Below, piece by piece: positions 31,791 to 42,114 of a stretch of DNA of 64,000 bases. The notes under the pieces are model-generated. The model searched no databases, was not told the origin of the DNA, and saw only the letters and a program-made list of their open reading frames with translations. The position numbers were made by a program, and so were the translations under genes. This DNA is from Prionace glauca (taxonomy: Eukaryota > Chordata > Chondrichthyes > Carcharhiniformes > Carcharhinidae): NCBI GenBank assembly GCA_037974335.1, contig CM075760.1, forward strand, positions 22,305,538-22,369,537, read 5' to 3'. The first letter of the stretch is position 1, and each line of letters starts with the position of its first letter.

Positions 31791-32361
31791 AGAGTTATGG
31801 TGAACGGGATTAATTAGTTCACTCATCTTCTTGACATCCCCCATAAGGTTTTAATATTTGATCTTTTCAGTCACAACGTGTCTGAAACAGAAGATTAAAC
31901 CCTTGGGTTTGATGAACTGTCAGATCTGTTTCCTATGTGTCTGTGTAACTTGAGAACTGCAGATAACCATGAGAAGGAACTGATTATTTTCAGTTCCTCT
32001 AACAGATATACCTCAGATATCAGAAATCTCAGGAGATTCTCATGCCCTCATTATTCTCGCCACAAATATAACAGCTCTCAGTCAGGCTGAGTCAGTCACA
32101 TGTGTCTTTGTTATAATGTTTCCACTTCTATTTTATCACTCACTTCCCAGTGACACTCACCATAACACAGACACTTTAAAATATCATTACTCCCTTACAT
32201 CTTGTCCTCCTATTGTAATCGGATGTTTGTTGGGCCTCTTGTCTCCCTTAAGGTCAGATTACCTGCAGTTCAAATGACCTCAGAGACACTGAAACCGACG
32301 TTTGTGATTATTATTATACCGGATTCCAGTCAGCCCCAGGAGCTGCAGTTGTAAAATACAG

Positions 32362-32518
32362 TAAGAAGTCTCACAACACCAGGTTTAAATTCAACCAGCT
32401 TATTTGATAGTAAAGCTTGTGGGATTACTATCAAATAAATTGGTTGGACTTTAACCTGGTGTTTTGAGACTTCTTACTGTATTTACGCCGGCATCTCTAT
32501 GTCATGACTACCATCGAC
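32362..32518. mobile_element. Penelope-like element terminal sequence, fold-back insertion
   Basis: Two inverted copies of about 57 bp (TAAGAAGTCTCACAACACC inward; TGTTTTGAGACTTCTTACTG outward) flank a short loop, with the 3' end GCCGGCATCTCTATGTC on the right. The 14-bp direct repeat GTTGTAAAATACAG at 32348-32361 and 32519-32532 is a target-site duplication. These termini match those around the GIY-YIG fragment at 35546-36295. Confidence 0.8.
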
Positions 32519-32668
32519 GTTGTAAAATACAGCAGAATTGGAATAACAGACAGGTTATTGTTTGATACTGACAGTGGCAGAGTAACACACACTGGAATTT
32601 AAATACATTATATCAAGAGACCATGACCCAGTCACACTATCAAATGAAACCTAAACTTTGGTTTAGCA

Positions 32669-33148
32669 AATAGCAATTGAGCTATGAGGAGAGGCTGAAT
32701 AAACTAGGCTTGTACTCGTTAGAGTTTAGAAGAATGAGGGGAGATCTCATTGAGACGTATAAGATGATGAATGGGATGGATAGGATAGAGGTGGAGAGAC
32801 TGTTCCCGCTCAAAAAAGACAGTAGGACTAGGGGGCACAGCCTCAAGATAAAGGGGGGGCGGTTTAGAACAGAGTTGAGGAGGAACTTCTTCACTCAAAG
32901 GGTGGTGAATCTCTGGAATTCTCTGCCCGTTGAAGTGGTGGAGGCTGCCTCGCTAAATATTTTTAAGAAACGGGTTGATGGGTTTTTGATAAGAGAAGGG
33001 ATTAAGGGTTATGGGGAGAGGGCGGGAAGGTGGAGCTGAGTCACGACAGATCAGCCATGATCTTATTGAATGGCGGGGCAGGCTCGAAGGGCCAGATGGC
33101 CTACTCCTGCTCCTATTTCTTATGTTCTTATGTTCTTATGTTCTTATG
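32669..33148 (+). mobile_element. Young CR1 3' end, 480 bp, same subfamily as the intact element
   Basis: It encodes the last 120 residues of ORF2 (SYEERLNKLGLYSLEFRRMR to GYGERAGRWS). As far as I can compare by eye these are residue-for-residue identical to the C-terminus at 55290-55650. The 3' UTR and a TTCTTATG octamer tail (about four units) follow. It is 5'-truncated at ATTGAGCTATGAGG. Identity extends to the DNA, so this copy and the intact one are recent. Confidence 0.95.
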
Positions 33149-33394
33149 GTGCACTGGATACTGACTGTATTATCATTACATTGGATCTAATGCTGTGTTC
33201 ACTAACATACTGCAATGTGACTCTTATTATGTGAACAAACACTGTTTATGTTACATTCAGAATCAGTCAGTGTTTTACTGTGTTTTCTCTGTGCTCCATC
33301 TCCACTCTGATTGGACTGGAGCCTGTGTGTGTGTCATTATTACACTGAGACTCTGTTATTATTGGACAAATAGCAAGTCACTGTCACAATGCCC

Positions 33395-33830
33395 GGCTGA
33401 TTGACGGCGGCGGGGACCAATAGGAAGAGGGGTGCTGGAGGACTGAACGGGAGCGTTCGGTCCTCCAACCAATAGGAGCGAAAGAGGGGCGGGTCCAGCT
33501 TTGATTGGAGCATGCGCAGTGTGAGTAATGGCGGTGGAAAGTAGGCTTTGTTTTGGGCTGGGAAATCTGTTGGAGGTGATTGGCGGTACGGAGAGAGCAA
33601 TGGATCGCCCAGGTGGGTGAAAACGATGCGTAAGCATGTGGTGTAAGTAGCAAACCGCGGAAGGGGTCTTCCCGGACCCAGTTTGTACCGAGCAGGGCCG
33701 CAGCTCCTCAGGTTCGTCCCGAGTTAACGTTCGCCATCTTTATTGGGGGCAATATGCAGCAGTGCGTACTCGCGGCCGCCATGTTTGTAGAGGGCAATGA
33801 TGTCATTAAGTGGGAGGAGCTTGTTCCCCA
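33395..33830. promoter_or_regulatory. CpG-rich promoter-like island
   Basis: It contains two CCAATAGG boxes (near 33417 and 33470), a GGGGCGGGTCC GC box, an NRF1-like GCATGCGCAGTG near 33508, YY1-like TAATGGCGGTGG and GCGGCCGCCATGTTT, and a 14-bp imperfect inverted repeat TGGAGGACTGAACG/CGTTCGGTCCTCCA around 33437. A similar CCAATAGG plus inverted GGAGGACTGG...GGTCCTCC motif lies at 38082-38126. No exon is recognised next to it. Confidence 0.5.
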
Positions 33831-33929
33831 TTGTTCAGAATGGAGACAACTTGTCCATCAAATTGCATCAACTCTCTGAGTCCCAATGTCTCATTGATGA
33901 GGCAGAGCGGTGACAGGGAACGAAAAATA

Positions 33930-34010
33930 AAGGGAAATAAAAACAGAAAATACTGTAAAATCTAAGCAGATCTGACAGCATCTGTGGAGAGAGAATAGAA
34001 CACTCTCCCC
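33930..34010 (+). repeat. Unclassified interspersed repeat
   Basis: AACAGAAAATACTGTAAAAT and GCAGATCTGACAGCATCTGT match the repeat type noted at 13640-13765. Class unknown. Confidence 0.45.
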
Positions 34011-34016
34011 ACTCAC

Positions 34017-34260
34017 ATTGTCTGTACCTTTAAGACTTGATTACCTGCAAAAATTTGCATTCCAACCATTATTTTGTAAATTGAGTTTGTGTCTTTCTAT
34101 GCCTTGTTTGTGGACAGAACTCCCACTCACCTGACGAACGAGCAGCACACAGAAAGCTAGTGGATTTTGCTACCAAGTAAACCCATTGCACTTTAATCTG
34201 GTGCATTGAGACTTCTTACTGTGTTTACCCCGGTCCAACACCGCCATCTCCACTTCAGAG
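34017..34260 (+). mobile_element. Penelope-like element 3' end
   Basis: CTTTAAGACTTGATTACCTG, ACTCCCACTCACCTGACGAA, GAAAGCTAGTGG and the terminal TGAGACTTCTTACTGTGTTT plus CCGGTCCAACACCGCCATCT are the terminal sequence shared with 32362-32518 and 35546-36295. Confidence 0.7.
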
Positions 34261-34329
34261 AAAATGAACCAACGTTTCGAGACTGGATGACCCAGAAAGC
34301 TTGTATATGTGTAAACAGAGCATCTAAAC

Positions 34330-34430
34330 TTCGACACCTCCACGTACCTTTGTACACCTCTATCAATCCACTTTGCTCCAAGGAGAACAACCCCAATTTA
34401 TCTGAAAAAGAGGATACTGCAAGAAGGTAA
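34330..34430 (-). mobile_element. CR1-clade LINE 3' fragment
   Basis: The minus strand has TTTTCAGATAAATTGGGGTT, TCCTTGGAGCAAAGTGGATT and TGATAGAGGTGTACAAAGGT, a short diverged ORF2 C-terminal piece. Confidence 0.55.
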
Positions 34431-34479
34431 AAGTGAAGGTAAGAGTTTTATAAATGTTCTTAAATAATTTAATTGGTGC

Positions 34480-35190
34480 TCAAAATGTCAGTCAGTGGGG
34501 TTAAGTGCTGCACTTGTGAGATGTGGGAGATCTGTGATGCTTCCAGCGTCCCGGATGACTAAATCTACAGGAAATGCACCCACTTGCAGCTCCTTACGGC
34601 TAGCATGGATAGGTTGGAACAACAGTTGGATGCACTTAGCAGAATGAAGATGACGGAAAGTGTCATAGATAGGAGCTTTAGAAACTTGGCCACACCCAAG
34701 GTGCAGGCAGATAGATGGGTGACTGCTAGAAGGGGCAGGCAGTCAACGTAGGAATCCCCTGTGGTCATCTCCTTCTCTAACAAGTACACTGTTTTGGATA
34801 CTGTTGGAGAGTTATAGCCTATTGGGGGATAAATACAGCAAACAGAGCACTGGCACCACGGCTGGCTTTGTTATTAAGCAGGGAGTTACAAAGAGCACTA
34901 GAGCAATAGTTATAAGGAGCTCTATAGTTAGGGGTGCAAATAGGTGCTTCTGTGGGCATGAAAGAGACTTCAGGATGTTGTGTTGCCTCCCTGGTGTCAG
35001 GGTCCAGGAAGTCTCCAAAAGGGCAGTAAGCATTCTGAAGTGAGAGAGTGAACAACCAGTGGCCATGTTACATATTGGTACAAAGGTAGGAAGAGTGACG
35101 ATGTCCTGCAACAGCAGTTAAGGGAGTTAGGTAGAAAGTTAAAAAGCAGGACCTCTTGGGTTGTAATCACAGGATTGCTCCCTGTGCCAT
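34480..35190 (+). mobile_element. CR1-clade LINE ORF1 fragment
   Basis: It is a diverged homologue of ORF1 at 58225-59124: a zinc-binding-like start (CTCEMWEICD and YRKC), a helical stretch (SMDRLEQQLDALSRM), the esterase-like AIVIRSSIVRGANRCF and CCLPGVRVQEV, and LRELGRKLKSRTSWVVITGL. The frame is broken in several places, so only stretches can be read. Truncated at both ends. Confidence 0.8.
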
Positions 35191-35194
35191 CTAT

Positions 35195-36475
35195 CCACTG
35201 TCATCTCTTAAAGTAACTCTCCCCAATCTATCAAGGCCAACTCACGTCTCATAACCTCATAGTTTTCTTAAGATTGAGCACCCTCATCTCCAAATCAACT
35301 ACCTCATTCTCCAGTTTGATTTTAAAAAATCTATCATGTTGCAGTTGCTCATCCCGAAGGGGTCTGGTACAATTGGATTGGCAATGATTCCCTTCTCACG
35401 ACACAGTACTGGCTTGCTGGCTTGCTCTCCAGTTGGTTCCTCCACATATTGGTCAATTAAACCATCCTGTATACATTCCAGGAATTCTCTTCTACGGCAT
35501 TGTGGCTAATTTGATTTGCTCAATCTATGTGCAAATTAAAATCATGATGTGGGTGTGCCGGCATTGGACTGGCGTAAACACAGTAAAAAGTCTGACAACA
35601 CCAGGTTTTAGTCCAACTGATTTATTTGATAATATTCCCACAAGCAAGTAAGCTTTCGAGGGGACTGCCTCTTCGTCAGGTGAATGGAGAGTTCTGGCCT
35701 CAGACAGAGCATATAAAGCACAGATAGTTGCTGATTAGAATGCGAATCCTTACACCTAACCTGCTGTTCAAGTCTTAAAGTGGCTGATAATGTGAGTGGA
35801 AGGAGCACTGATCACAGTTTAAAGAGATGTGTATTGTCTCCAGACAGTACAGTAAGTGAGGTTTTGCAAACCCAGGCAAGTCACGAGGGTTACTGATAGT
35901 GCGACATGAACCCAAGATCCCTGTTGAGACCGTCCTCATGTGTGCGGAACTTGGCTATCAGTCTCTGTTCAGCGACTCTGCGCTGTCGTGTGTCATGAGG
36001 CCGCCTTGGAGAATGCTTACCCGAAGGTCAGAGGCTGAATGCCCGTGACCGCTGAAGTGTTCGCCAACAGGAAGGGAACAGTCTTGCCTGGTGACTGTCG
36101 AGCGATGTTCATTCATCCGTTGTCGTAGCGTCTGCATGGTCAATCAGCAACTGTCTGTGCTTTATATGCTCTGTCTGAGGCCACAACTCTCCATTCACCT
36201 GACGAAGAGGCAGTCCCCTCGAAAGCTTGCTTGCTTGTGAGAATATTATCAAATAAATCGGTTGGACTAAAACCTGGTATTGTCAGACTTTTTACCAAAT
36301 TAAAATCATCCATGATCACCAATACTCCCTTATCACATGCATCTCTGATTTTGTGTTTAATGCCATTCCCAACATCACCACTGCAGTTTGGAGGTCCATA
36401 TATGACATCCGCTAATGTTTTTTGCCCTTCGGCGATGTGGGGGGGCAGTGTAGAATTCTTCAATGAGCCCCTTGA
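35195..36475 (-). mobile_element. CR1-clade LINE fragment, endonuclease to linker, split by a Penelope-like insertion
   Basis: The minus strand at 36310-36475 reads ADVIYGPPN and KGVLVIMDDFNL (the RPPN and GDFN endonuclease motifs). At 35195-35545 it continues into the linker. The interruption at 35546-36295 is the Penelope-like piece with its own target-site duplication. Old copy with no intact frame. Confidence 0.75.
35546..36295 (-). mobile_element. Penelope-like element remnant with GIY-YIG C-terminal domain
   Basis: The minus strand encodes QTLRQRMNEHRSTVTRQDCS and LPVGEHFSGHGHSASDLRVS, the C-terminal half of the GIY-YIG endonuclease typical of Penelope-like retroelements. The family end GLNRDLGFMSHYQ follows. 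Inverted terminal segments of about 155 bp flank it (GTAAAAAGTCTGACAA type). The 14-bp target-site duplication CAAATTAAAATCAT lies at 35532-35545 and 36296-36309. RT is absent, so this is an internally deleted, dead copy of 750 bp. Confidence 0.85.
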
Positions 36476-36709
36476 TTTTAGTTTACTACAATGTGTAGAC
36501 TAGATTGAGATGCCTTCGATGTAGTGAGAATTCACAATGTGCCAGTCTCACAACTTTGCTCCAAGTGGGCTGATACTCTTTGAGCCTGGGAGAGCACATT
36601 TCCACTGAAATGATCCACAAAAGCTGATGAAGGACATTTATTTAATCCTGGACAGTAAATAGTGTTTTTTCTACCACTCCAGATAGGTCTAAAATAAATA
36701 CATTTGTCT

Positions 36710-36956
36710 GTATTCCATTGAGTCTACAGCACAGGGCCAGGCCAGTCGACTCAGTCAGTCTGTGTCAGTGTTTATGTTCCACATGAGCCTCCACCCACCC
36801 CTCTTCATCTCCCCCCACCAGCATATCCTTCTATTCCTTTCTCCCTCATGTATGTATCTAGCTTCCCCTTCAGTGTATTCATGCTGTTCACCTCAGTCAC
36901 TCGCTGTAGTGATGAGTCTGTCATTCTCACCACTCGCTGGATAAAGAACTTTCTCC
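36710..36956 (-). mobile_element. LINE 3' fragment, CR1-like
   Basis: The plus strand has CCACATGAGCCTCCACCCAC, CCTTCTATTCCTTTCTCCCT, CTAGCTTCCCCTTCAGTGTA and TCTCACCACTCGCTGGATAA, the reverse complement of a common LINE 3' region. It is cut at TTTCTCCTGTT by the SINE that follows. Confidence 0.6.
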
Positions 36957-37262
36957 TGTTAGAGCTTATTTATTAGTCACAAGTAGGCTTACGTTAACAC
37001 TGCAGTGAAGTTGTTATGAAAACCCCCTTGTCCTCCCACTCTGGCTGCTGGTTGGGTACACTGAGGGTGAAATTAGCATGGCTAATGCACCTAACCAGCA
37101 CATCTTTTTGGACTGTGGGAGGAAACTGGAGCACCTGGAGGAAACCCACGCAGACACGGGAAGAACATGCAAACTCCACACAACAGAGACCCAAGCCAGG
37201 AATCGAACCCGGGTCCCTGTGCTATGAGGCAGCAGTGCTAACCCACTGTGCTGCCCTCGAAA
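36957..37262 (-). mobile_element. SINE, longer 3' variant, near full length
   Basis: On the minus strand: AGTGGGTTAGCACTGCTGCC head, GGGTTCGATTCCTGGCTTGG B-box region, CTCCACACAACAGAG-type and TTTCCTCCCACAGTCCAAA blocks. The 3' part is CACTGCAGTGTTAACGTAAG and CCTACTTGTGACTAATAAAT. Confidence 0.85.
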
Positions 37263-37332
37263 TCACATCTGGATTATTGAACCCCTTCGTAATTGTAAGG
37301 TCAGGGGGGTGGGAACTCCAGCACACGGACAA

Positions 37333-37668
37333 AGAACATAGAACATTATAGCGCAGTACAGGCACTTCGGCCCTCAATGGTTCCACTGGTTGGCGCAACA
37401 ATCTAATGACCCTCTAGCCTAAACTATTTCAATGTTATCCATATGCCTATCCACTGACCATTTGAACGCCCTTAAAGTTGGCGAGTCCACAACTGCTGCA
37501 GGCATGACCTTACTACCCTCTGAGTAAAGAACCTACCTCTGATATCCGTCCTGTAGTAACCAGCCATTTATTTAAAGCTATGACCCCTTGTGTTAGCCAT
37601 CACCATCCGAGGTAAAAGGCTCACACTATCCACCGTATCCAATCAATTGATCATCTTGTATGCCTCAT
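37333..37668 (-). mobile_element. CR1-clade LINE 3' end, family of 10262-12217
   Basis: The plus strand reads AGAACATAGAACATTATAGC, AGGCACTTCGGCCC, CACAACTGCTGCAGGCATGA and GAGTAAAGAACCTACCTCTG, the reverse complement of the family 3' end. It is moderately diverged and 5'-truncated. Confidence 0.8.
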
Positions 37669-37915
37669 GGGACATGGGTGCCCTGCCCCCACCCATTGCC
37701 CCCCTGCCAGGAGCCCCACTCCCACCCATTGCTCCCTCCCCTTCTGGGAGCCCCACCACCACCCATAGTTCCCCTCGCCTCCCAGAAGCCCTGCCCCCAC
37801 CCACTGTTCCCCTTCCCCTTCCCCTCCCCCTCTGGGGCCCCGCCCCCACCCATTGTTCCCCTCCCCATCCCGGGACCCCCTCCCCCACCCATTATTCCCC
37901 TTCCCCTCCTCGAGC
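37669..37915 (+). repeat. C-rich imperfect tandem repeat
   Basis: The words CCCCCACCCATTG and variants recur about every 40-45 bp with CCCCTTCCCC and GGGAGCCCC spacers, six times. The stretch is open in several frames but low-complexity, so I do not call it coding. Confidence 0.75.
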
Positions 37916-38324
37916 CAAGGTTTCTGCTCATGCGGCTGGTGGCTCCGCCCAGAGTGAGAAGCCGCTCGGTGATCTCCCCCCTCCCCCCCAGCCCAGGACT
38001 GTACATGTCCAAAGGAAGAAGGGAATCTGCACATGTGCGGGGCTGTGCCCAACCTCTGTGACCAGCAAGCTTAGATGTGGACCAATAGGAGAGTTGGAGG
38101 ACTGGAAAATCTCTGGTCCTCCAGCGAATCGAACTGCAGGCTTTGGGTGAATGAAGATTGATCCTCAGAAAACCTAGAACTTCCTCATCTCTCTCACATC
38201 TCTGAGTAAAGCACTCCCCCATTTCCATTTCTTATTAATTTCTAGCTCTGTAATATATTACTGCAGCTACATTATATATTTCCAGTCATAAACTCATTGC
38301 AGCACAGAAGAAGCTAATTGGGTA

Positions 38325-38960
38325 ACCTTGAGGAGAGTCTGAGGGGGACACTGGGACTGTGGGACTGACAGTGAACACCTTGAGGAGAGTGTGAGGGGGA
38401 CACTGGGACTGTGGGACTGACAGTGAGCACCATGAGGTGAGTCTGAGGGGGACACTGGGTCTGTGGGACTGACAGTGAGCACCTTGAGGAGAGTCTGAGG
38501 GGGACACTGGGACTGTGGGACTGACAGTGAGCACCTTGAGGTGGGTCTGAGGGGGACACTGGGACTGTGGGACTGACAGTGAGCACCTTGAGGTGAGTCT
38601 GATGGAGACACTGGGACTGTGGGACTGACAGTGAGCACCTTGAGGTGGGTCTGAGGGGGACACTGGGACTGTGGGACTGACAGTGAGCACATTGAGGAGA
38701 GTGTGAGGGGGACACTGGGACTGTGGGACTGACAGTGAGCACCTTGAGGTGAGTCTGAGGGGGACACTGGGACTGTGGGACTGACAGTGAGCACCATGAG
38801 GTGAGTCTGAGGGTGGCACTGGGACTGTGGGACTGACAGTGAGCACCTTGAGGTGAGTCTGAGGGGGACACTGGGACTGTGGGACTGACAGTGAGCACCA
38901 TGAGGTGAGTCTGAGGGGGGCACTGAGACTGTGGGACTGATAGTGAGCACCTTGAGGAGA
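38325..38960 (+). repeat. Minisatellite, 52-bp unit, about 12 copies
   Basis: Successive GGGACTGACAGTGAGCACC words are exactly 52 bp apart (361 to 413 after 38000, and on), with TTGAGGTGAGTCTGAGGGGG and ACACTGGGACTGT completing the unit. Since 52 is one more than a multiple of three and the unit has no stop, long frames of 186-250 residues run through it in all three minus-strand frames; these are artefacts. Confidence 0.95.
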
Positions 38961-39740
38961 GTGTGAGAGGGGGTCACTGGCACATTGGGACAGTAAAACA
39001 GTACCTTGTGAGAGGGGGTCACTGGGACACCGAGAGAGGCAAGCAACGCCTTGAGGAGAGTGTGAGAGGGGCGATCACTGGGACACCAGGGCAGAGAGTT
39101 TGCACCTTGAGGAGATTATGAGGGGAGGGCACTAGGATACTATGACAGTCAGCTCCTTGAGGAGAGTGTTCGAGAGGGTTACTGTGACACCAGGGCAGAG
39201 AGTTAGTACCTTGAGGAAAGTGTGAGAGGGAGACACTGAGACAGACAGTCACACCACCCCTCCCCCCCCCCCCCCCCGAAGTGTGTGGGGGTCACTGTGA
39301 CAGTGGCATAGACAGTTAGCACCTTGAGGAAAGTGTGAGAGGGGGACACTGAGACAGACAGTCAGACCCTCCCCCCCCCCCATAGGATCATGTGGGGGTC
39401 ACTGTGACAGTGGCATAGACAGTCAGCACCTTGAGGAAAGTGTGGGAGGTGTAAACTGGGGCAGACAGTCAGCACCTTGAGCAGAGTGGGAGAAGGGACA
39501 CTGGGACAGACACTCAGCACCTGGAGGAGAGTGTGAGAGGGGGAAACTGGGACAGACACTCAGCACCTGGAGGAGAGTGTGAGAGGGGGAAACTGGGACA
39601 GATATTCAGCACCTGGAGGAGAGTGTGAGAGGGGGAAACTGGGACAGATACTCAGCACCTTGAGGAGAGTGTGAGAGGGGGAAACTGGGACACTGGGACA
39701 GACGCTCAGCACCTTGAGGAGAGTGTGAGAGGGGCACAAA
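38961..39740 (+). repeat. Degenerate extension of the 38.3-kb minisatellite
   Basis: CACCTTGAGGAGAGTGTGAG and GGGGGAAACTGGGACAGACA recur at uneven 48-62 bp spacing. C-homopolymer runs lie at 39261-39277 and 39368-39380. Confidence 0.85.
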
Positions 39741-39952
39741 GAGGATTCAAGCCACAGGTGGATTTATGCAGCACTGGAACTGGGACCGTTTGTTTATGTC
39801 CTGTGGTGCTGAGGATTCTCTTCAATATCAACTCAGTTGTCAGGGAACACAACTCTTTCTGCCAGACCATTGGATGATGGGTAATGTGGGCACTGTCCTA
39901 ACGCATAAGAACATAAGAAATGGGAGCAGCAGTAGGCCTCCGAGCCTGCCCT

Positions 39953-41538
39953 ATAATTTGGGAATTATAGACCGGTGAGTCTTACTTCTGTGGTGGGTAA
40001 GGTTTTGGAAAGGATTATTAGAGACAGGATTTATAGTTATTTGGAAAGTAATGAGTTGATTAGAGACAGTCAGCATGGTTTTGTAGCGGGTAGGTCATGC
40101 CTTACTAACCTTATCGAGTTCTTTGAGAAAGTGACCAAAGAGGTGGATAGGGGTAAGGCAGTTGATGTGGTGTATATGGATTTTAGCAAGGCGTTTGATA
40201 AGGTTTACCATGGTAGGCTTCTGCAGAAAATGCAGATGTATGGGATTGGGGGTGATCTAGGTAATTGGATCAGGAATTGGCTAGCAGATAGGAGACAGAG
40301 AGTGGTGGTTGATGGGAAATATTCGTCATGGAGTTCGGTTACAAGTGGTGTGCCTCAGGGATCTGTTTTGGGGCCACTGCTGTTTGTAATTTTTATTAAA
40401 TTACAAACAGTCCAAAGATGTGCGGGTTAGGTTCATTGGCTATGCTAAAATTGCCCCTTAGTGTCCTGGGATGTGTAGGTTAGAGGGATTAGCAGGTAAA
40501 ATGTGTAGGGATGTGGGGATAGGGTCTGGGTGGGATTGTGTTCGGTGCAGACTCGATGGGCTGAAGGGCCTGTTTCTGCACTGTAGGGTTCTATGGTTAA
40601 TGATCTGGATGAGGGTATAGTTGGGTGGATTAGTAAGTTTGCTGATGACACCAAAGTCGGAGGTGTGGTAGATTGTGAGGAAGGGTGTCATAGTTTGCAG
40701 GATGACTTAGAAAGGTTGCAGAGCTGGGCTGAGAGGTGGCGGATGGAGTTTAATGTGGAGAAGTGTGAGGTAATTCATTTCGGTAGGAATAACAGATGTG
40801 TTGAGTATAGTGCTAACGGGAGGACTTTGAATAGTGTGGAGGAGCAGAGGGATCTAGGTGTATGTGTACATAGATCCCTGAAAGTTGGGAATCAAGTAGA
40901 TAAGGTTGTTAAGAAGGCATACGGAGTTTTGGCGTTTATTGGTAGGGGGATTGAATTTAGGAGTTGCAGCGTCATGATGCAACTGTACACATCTCTGGTG
41001 CGGCCGCACTTGGAGTTTTGTGTGCAGTTCTGGTCCCCACATTACAGGAAGGATGTAGAGGCTTTGGAGAGGGTGCAGAGGAGGTTTACCAGGATGTTGC
41101 CTGGTATGGAGGGGAGATCCTATGAGGAGAGATTGAGAGATTTGGGGTTGTTTTCGCTGGAAAGAAGGCGGCTAAGAGGGGATCTCATTGAAACATATAA
41201 GATGATTAGAGGTTTAGACAGGGTAGATAGTGATAGCCTTTTTCCTCGGATGGAGAAAGCTAGCACGAGGGGGCACGATTTTAAATTAAGGGGGGGTAGT
41301 TATAGGACAGATGTCAGGGGTAGGTTCTTTACCCAGAGGGTGGTGAGGGACTGGAATGCCCTGCCAGCTGCAGTTGTAAATGCACCTAGTTTGGGGGCGT
41401 TTAAAAGATCTGTGGATAGGTTTATGGATGAAAAGGGATTGGTTTAGGCTAGTGGGTCATTGTTTTGTAACTGGTCGGCGCAACATCGTGGGCCGAAGGG
41501 CCTGTTCTGCGCTGTAATGTTCTATGTTCTATGTTCTA
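39953..41538 (+). mobile_element. CR1-clade LINE (family of 10262-12217), nested, itself split by a SINE
   Basis: It starts at ATAATTTGGGAATTATAGAC and reads SLTSVVGKVLERIIRDRIYS, DSQHGFVAGRSCLTNLIEF, YMDFSKAFDKVYHGRLLQ and [17 protein letters not shown]. After the SINE it continues [19 protein letters not shown] to DRFMDEKGLV. The 3' tail is a TTCTATG repeat. The 6-bp duplication TGCCCT lies at 39947-39952 and 41539-41544. Apart from the SINE the frame looks whole from RT onward. Confidence 0.92.
40398..40597 (+). mobile_element. SINE, 5'-truncated, third level of nesting
   Basis: It begins at CAGTCCAAAGATGTGCGGGT and ends GGCCTGTTTCTGCACTGTAG plus GGTTCTATGG. Its 5' junction is a perfect 13-bp inverted repeat (CTGTTTGTAATTT at 40380-40392 and AAATTACAAACAG at 40398-40410, loop TTATT), so its first bases are an inverted copy of the LINE sequence beside it. 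TTAA is repeated at both ends. Confidence 0.88.
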
Positions 41539-42114
41539 TGCCCTGCCATTCGACAAGATCATGGCTGATCTGAAGTGGATCAATTCCACTTTCCCGCTTT
41601 CTCCCCATAACCCTTAATTCCCTTGTCTATCAGAAATCTATCTACCCATGACTTAAATGTATTCAGCGAGGTAGCCTCCACCACTTCAATGGGCAGAGAA
41701 TTCCAGAGATTCACCACACTTTGAGTGAAGAAGTTCCTCCTCAACTCCGATCTAAACTGTCCTCCCCCCATTATTTTGAGGCTGTGCCCTCTAGTCCTGC
41801 TGTCCTTTCTAAGCGGGAAGAAACTCTCTACCTCTACCCTATCCATCCCCTTCATTATCTTATAAGATCCCCCCTCAGCCTTCGAAACTCCAATGAGTAC
41901 AGATACAGTCTATTAAATCTCTCCTCATAGGTTAACCCCCTCATCTCTGGTATCAGCCCAGTGAACCTTCTCTGCACTCCCTCCAAGGCCAATATATCCT
42001 TCCACAAGTACGCCGATCAAAACTGCACACGGTATTCCTGTTGCGGCCTCACCAGTACCCTCTACATCAACGCATCAAATATTGCTCAACTTCATGCAAT
42101 GCACAAATTCCTGA

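Larger units (their letters stand above)
39907..42069 (-). mobile_element. CR1-clade LINE 3' end (family of the intact element), split by another LINE
   Basis: A minus-strand 3' UTR starts on the left (ATAAGAACATAAGAAATGGG). It resumes after the nested LINE at 41545 and runs through ORF2 C-terminal sequence (FKSWVDRFLIDKGIKGYGEK) to about 42069. The 7-bp direct repeat AACGCAT at 39900-39906 and 42070-42076 is its target-site duplication. The right arm keeps the uninterrupted site near 51210. Confidence 0.88.

Noticed and set aside
34480-36475. A second twin-primed LINE (ORF1 plus, EN minus)
   Set aside because: The inverted piece lies on the wrong side for twin priming, so two separate insertions are more likely.
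37590-38228. Proline-rich or glycine-rich frames of up to 187 residues
   Set aside because: They run through a C-rich tandem repeat with no domain or splice support.
38286-39046. Long minus-strand frames of 186-250 residues rich in Ser, Pro and Val
   Set aside because: They are translations of the 52-bp minisatellite, open in all three frames because the unit has no stop and is not a multiple of three.
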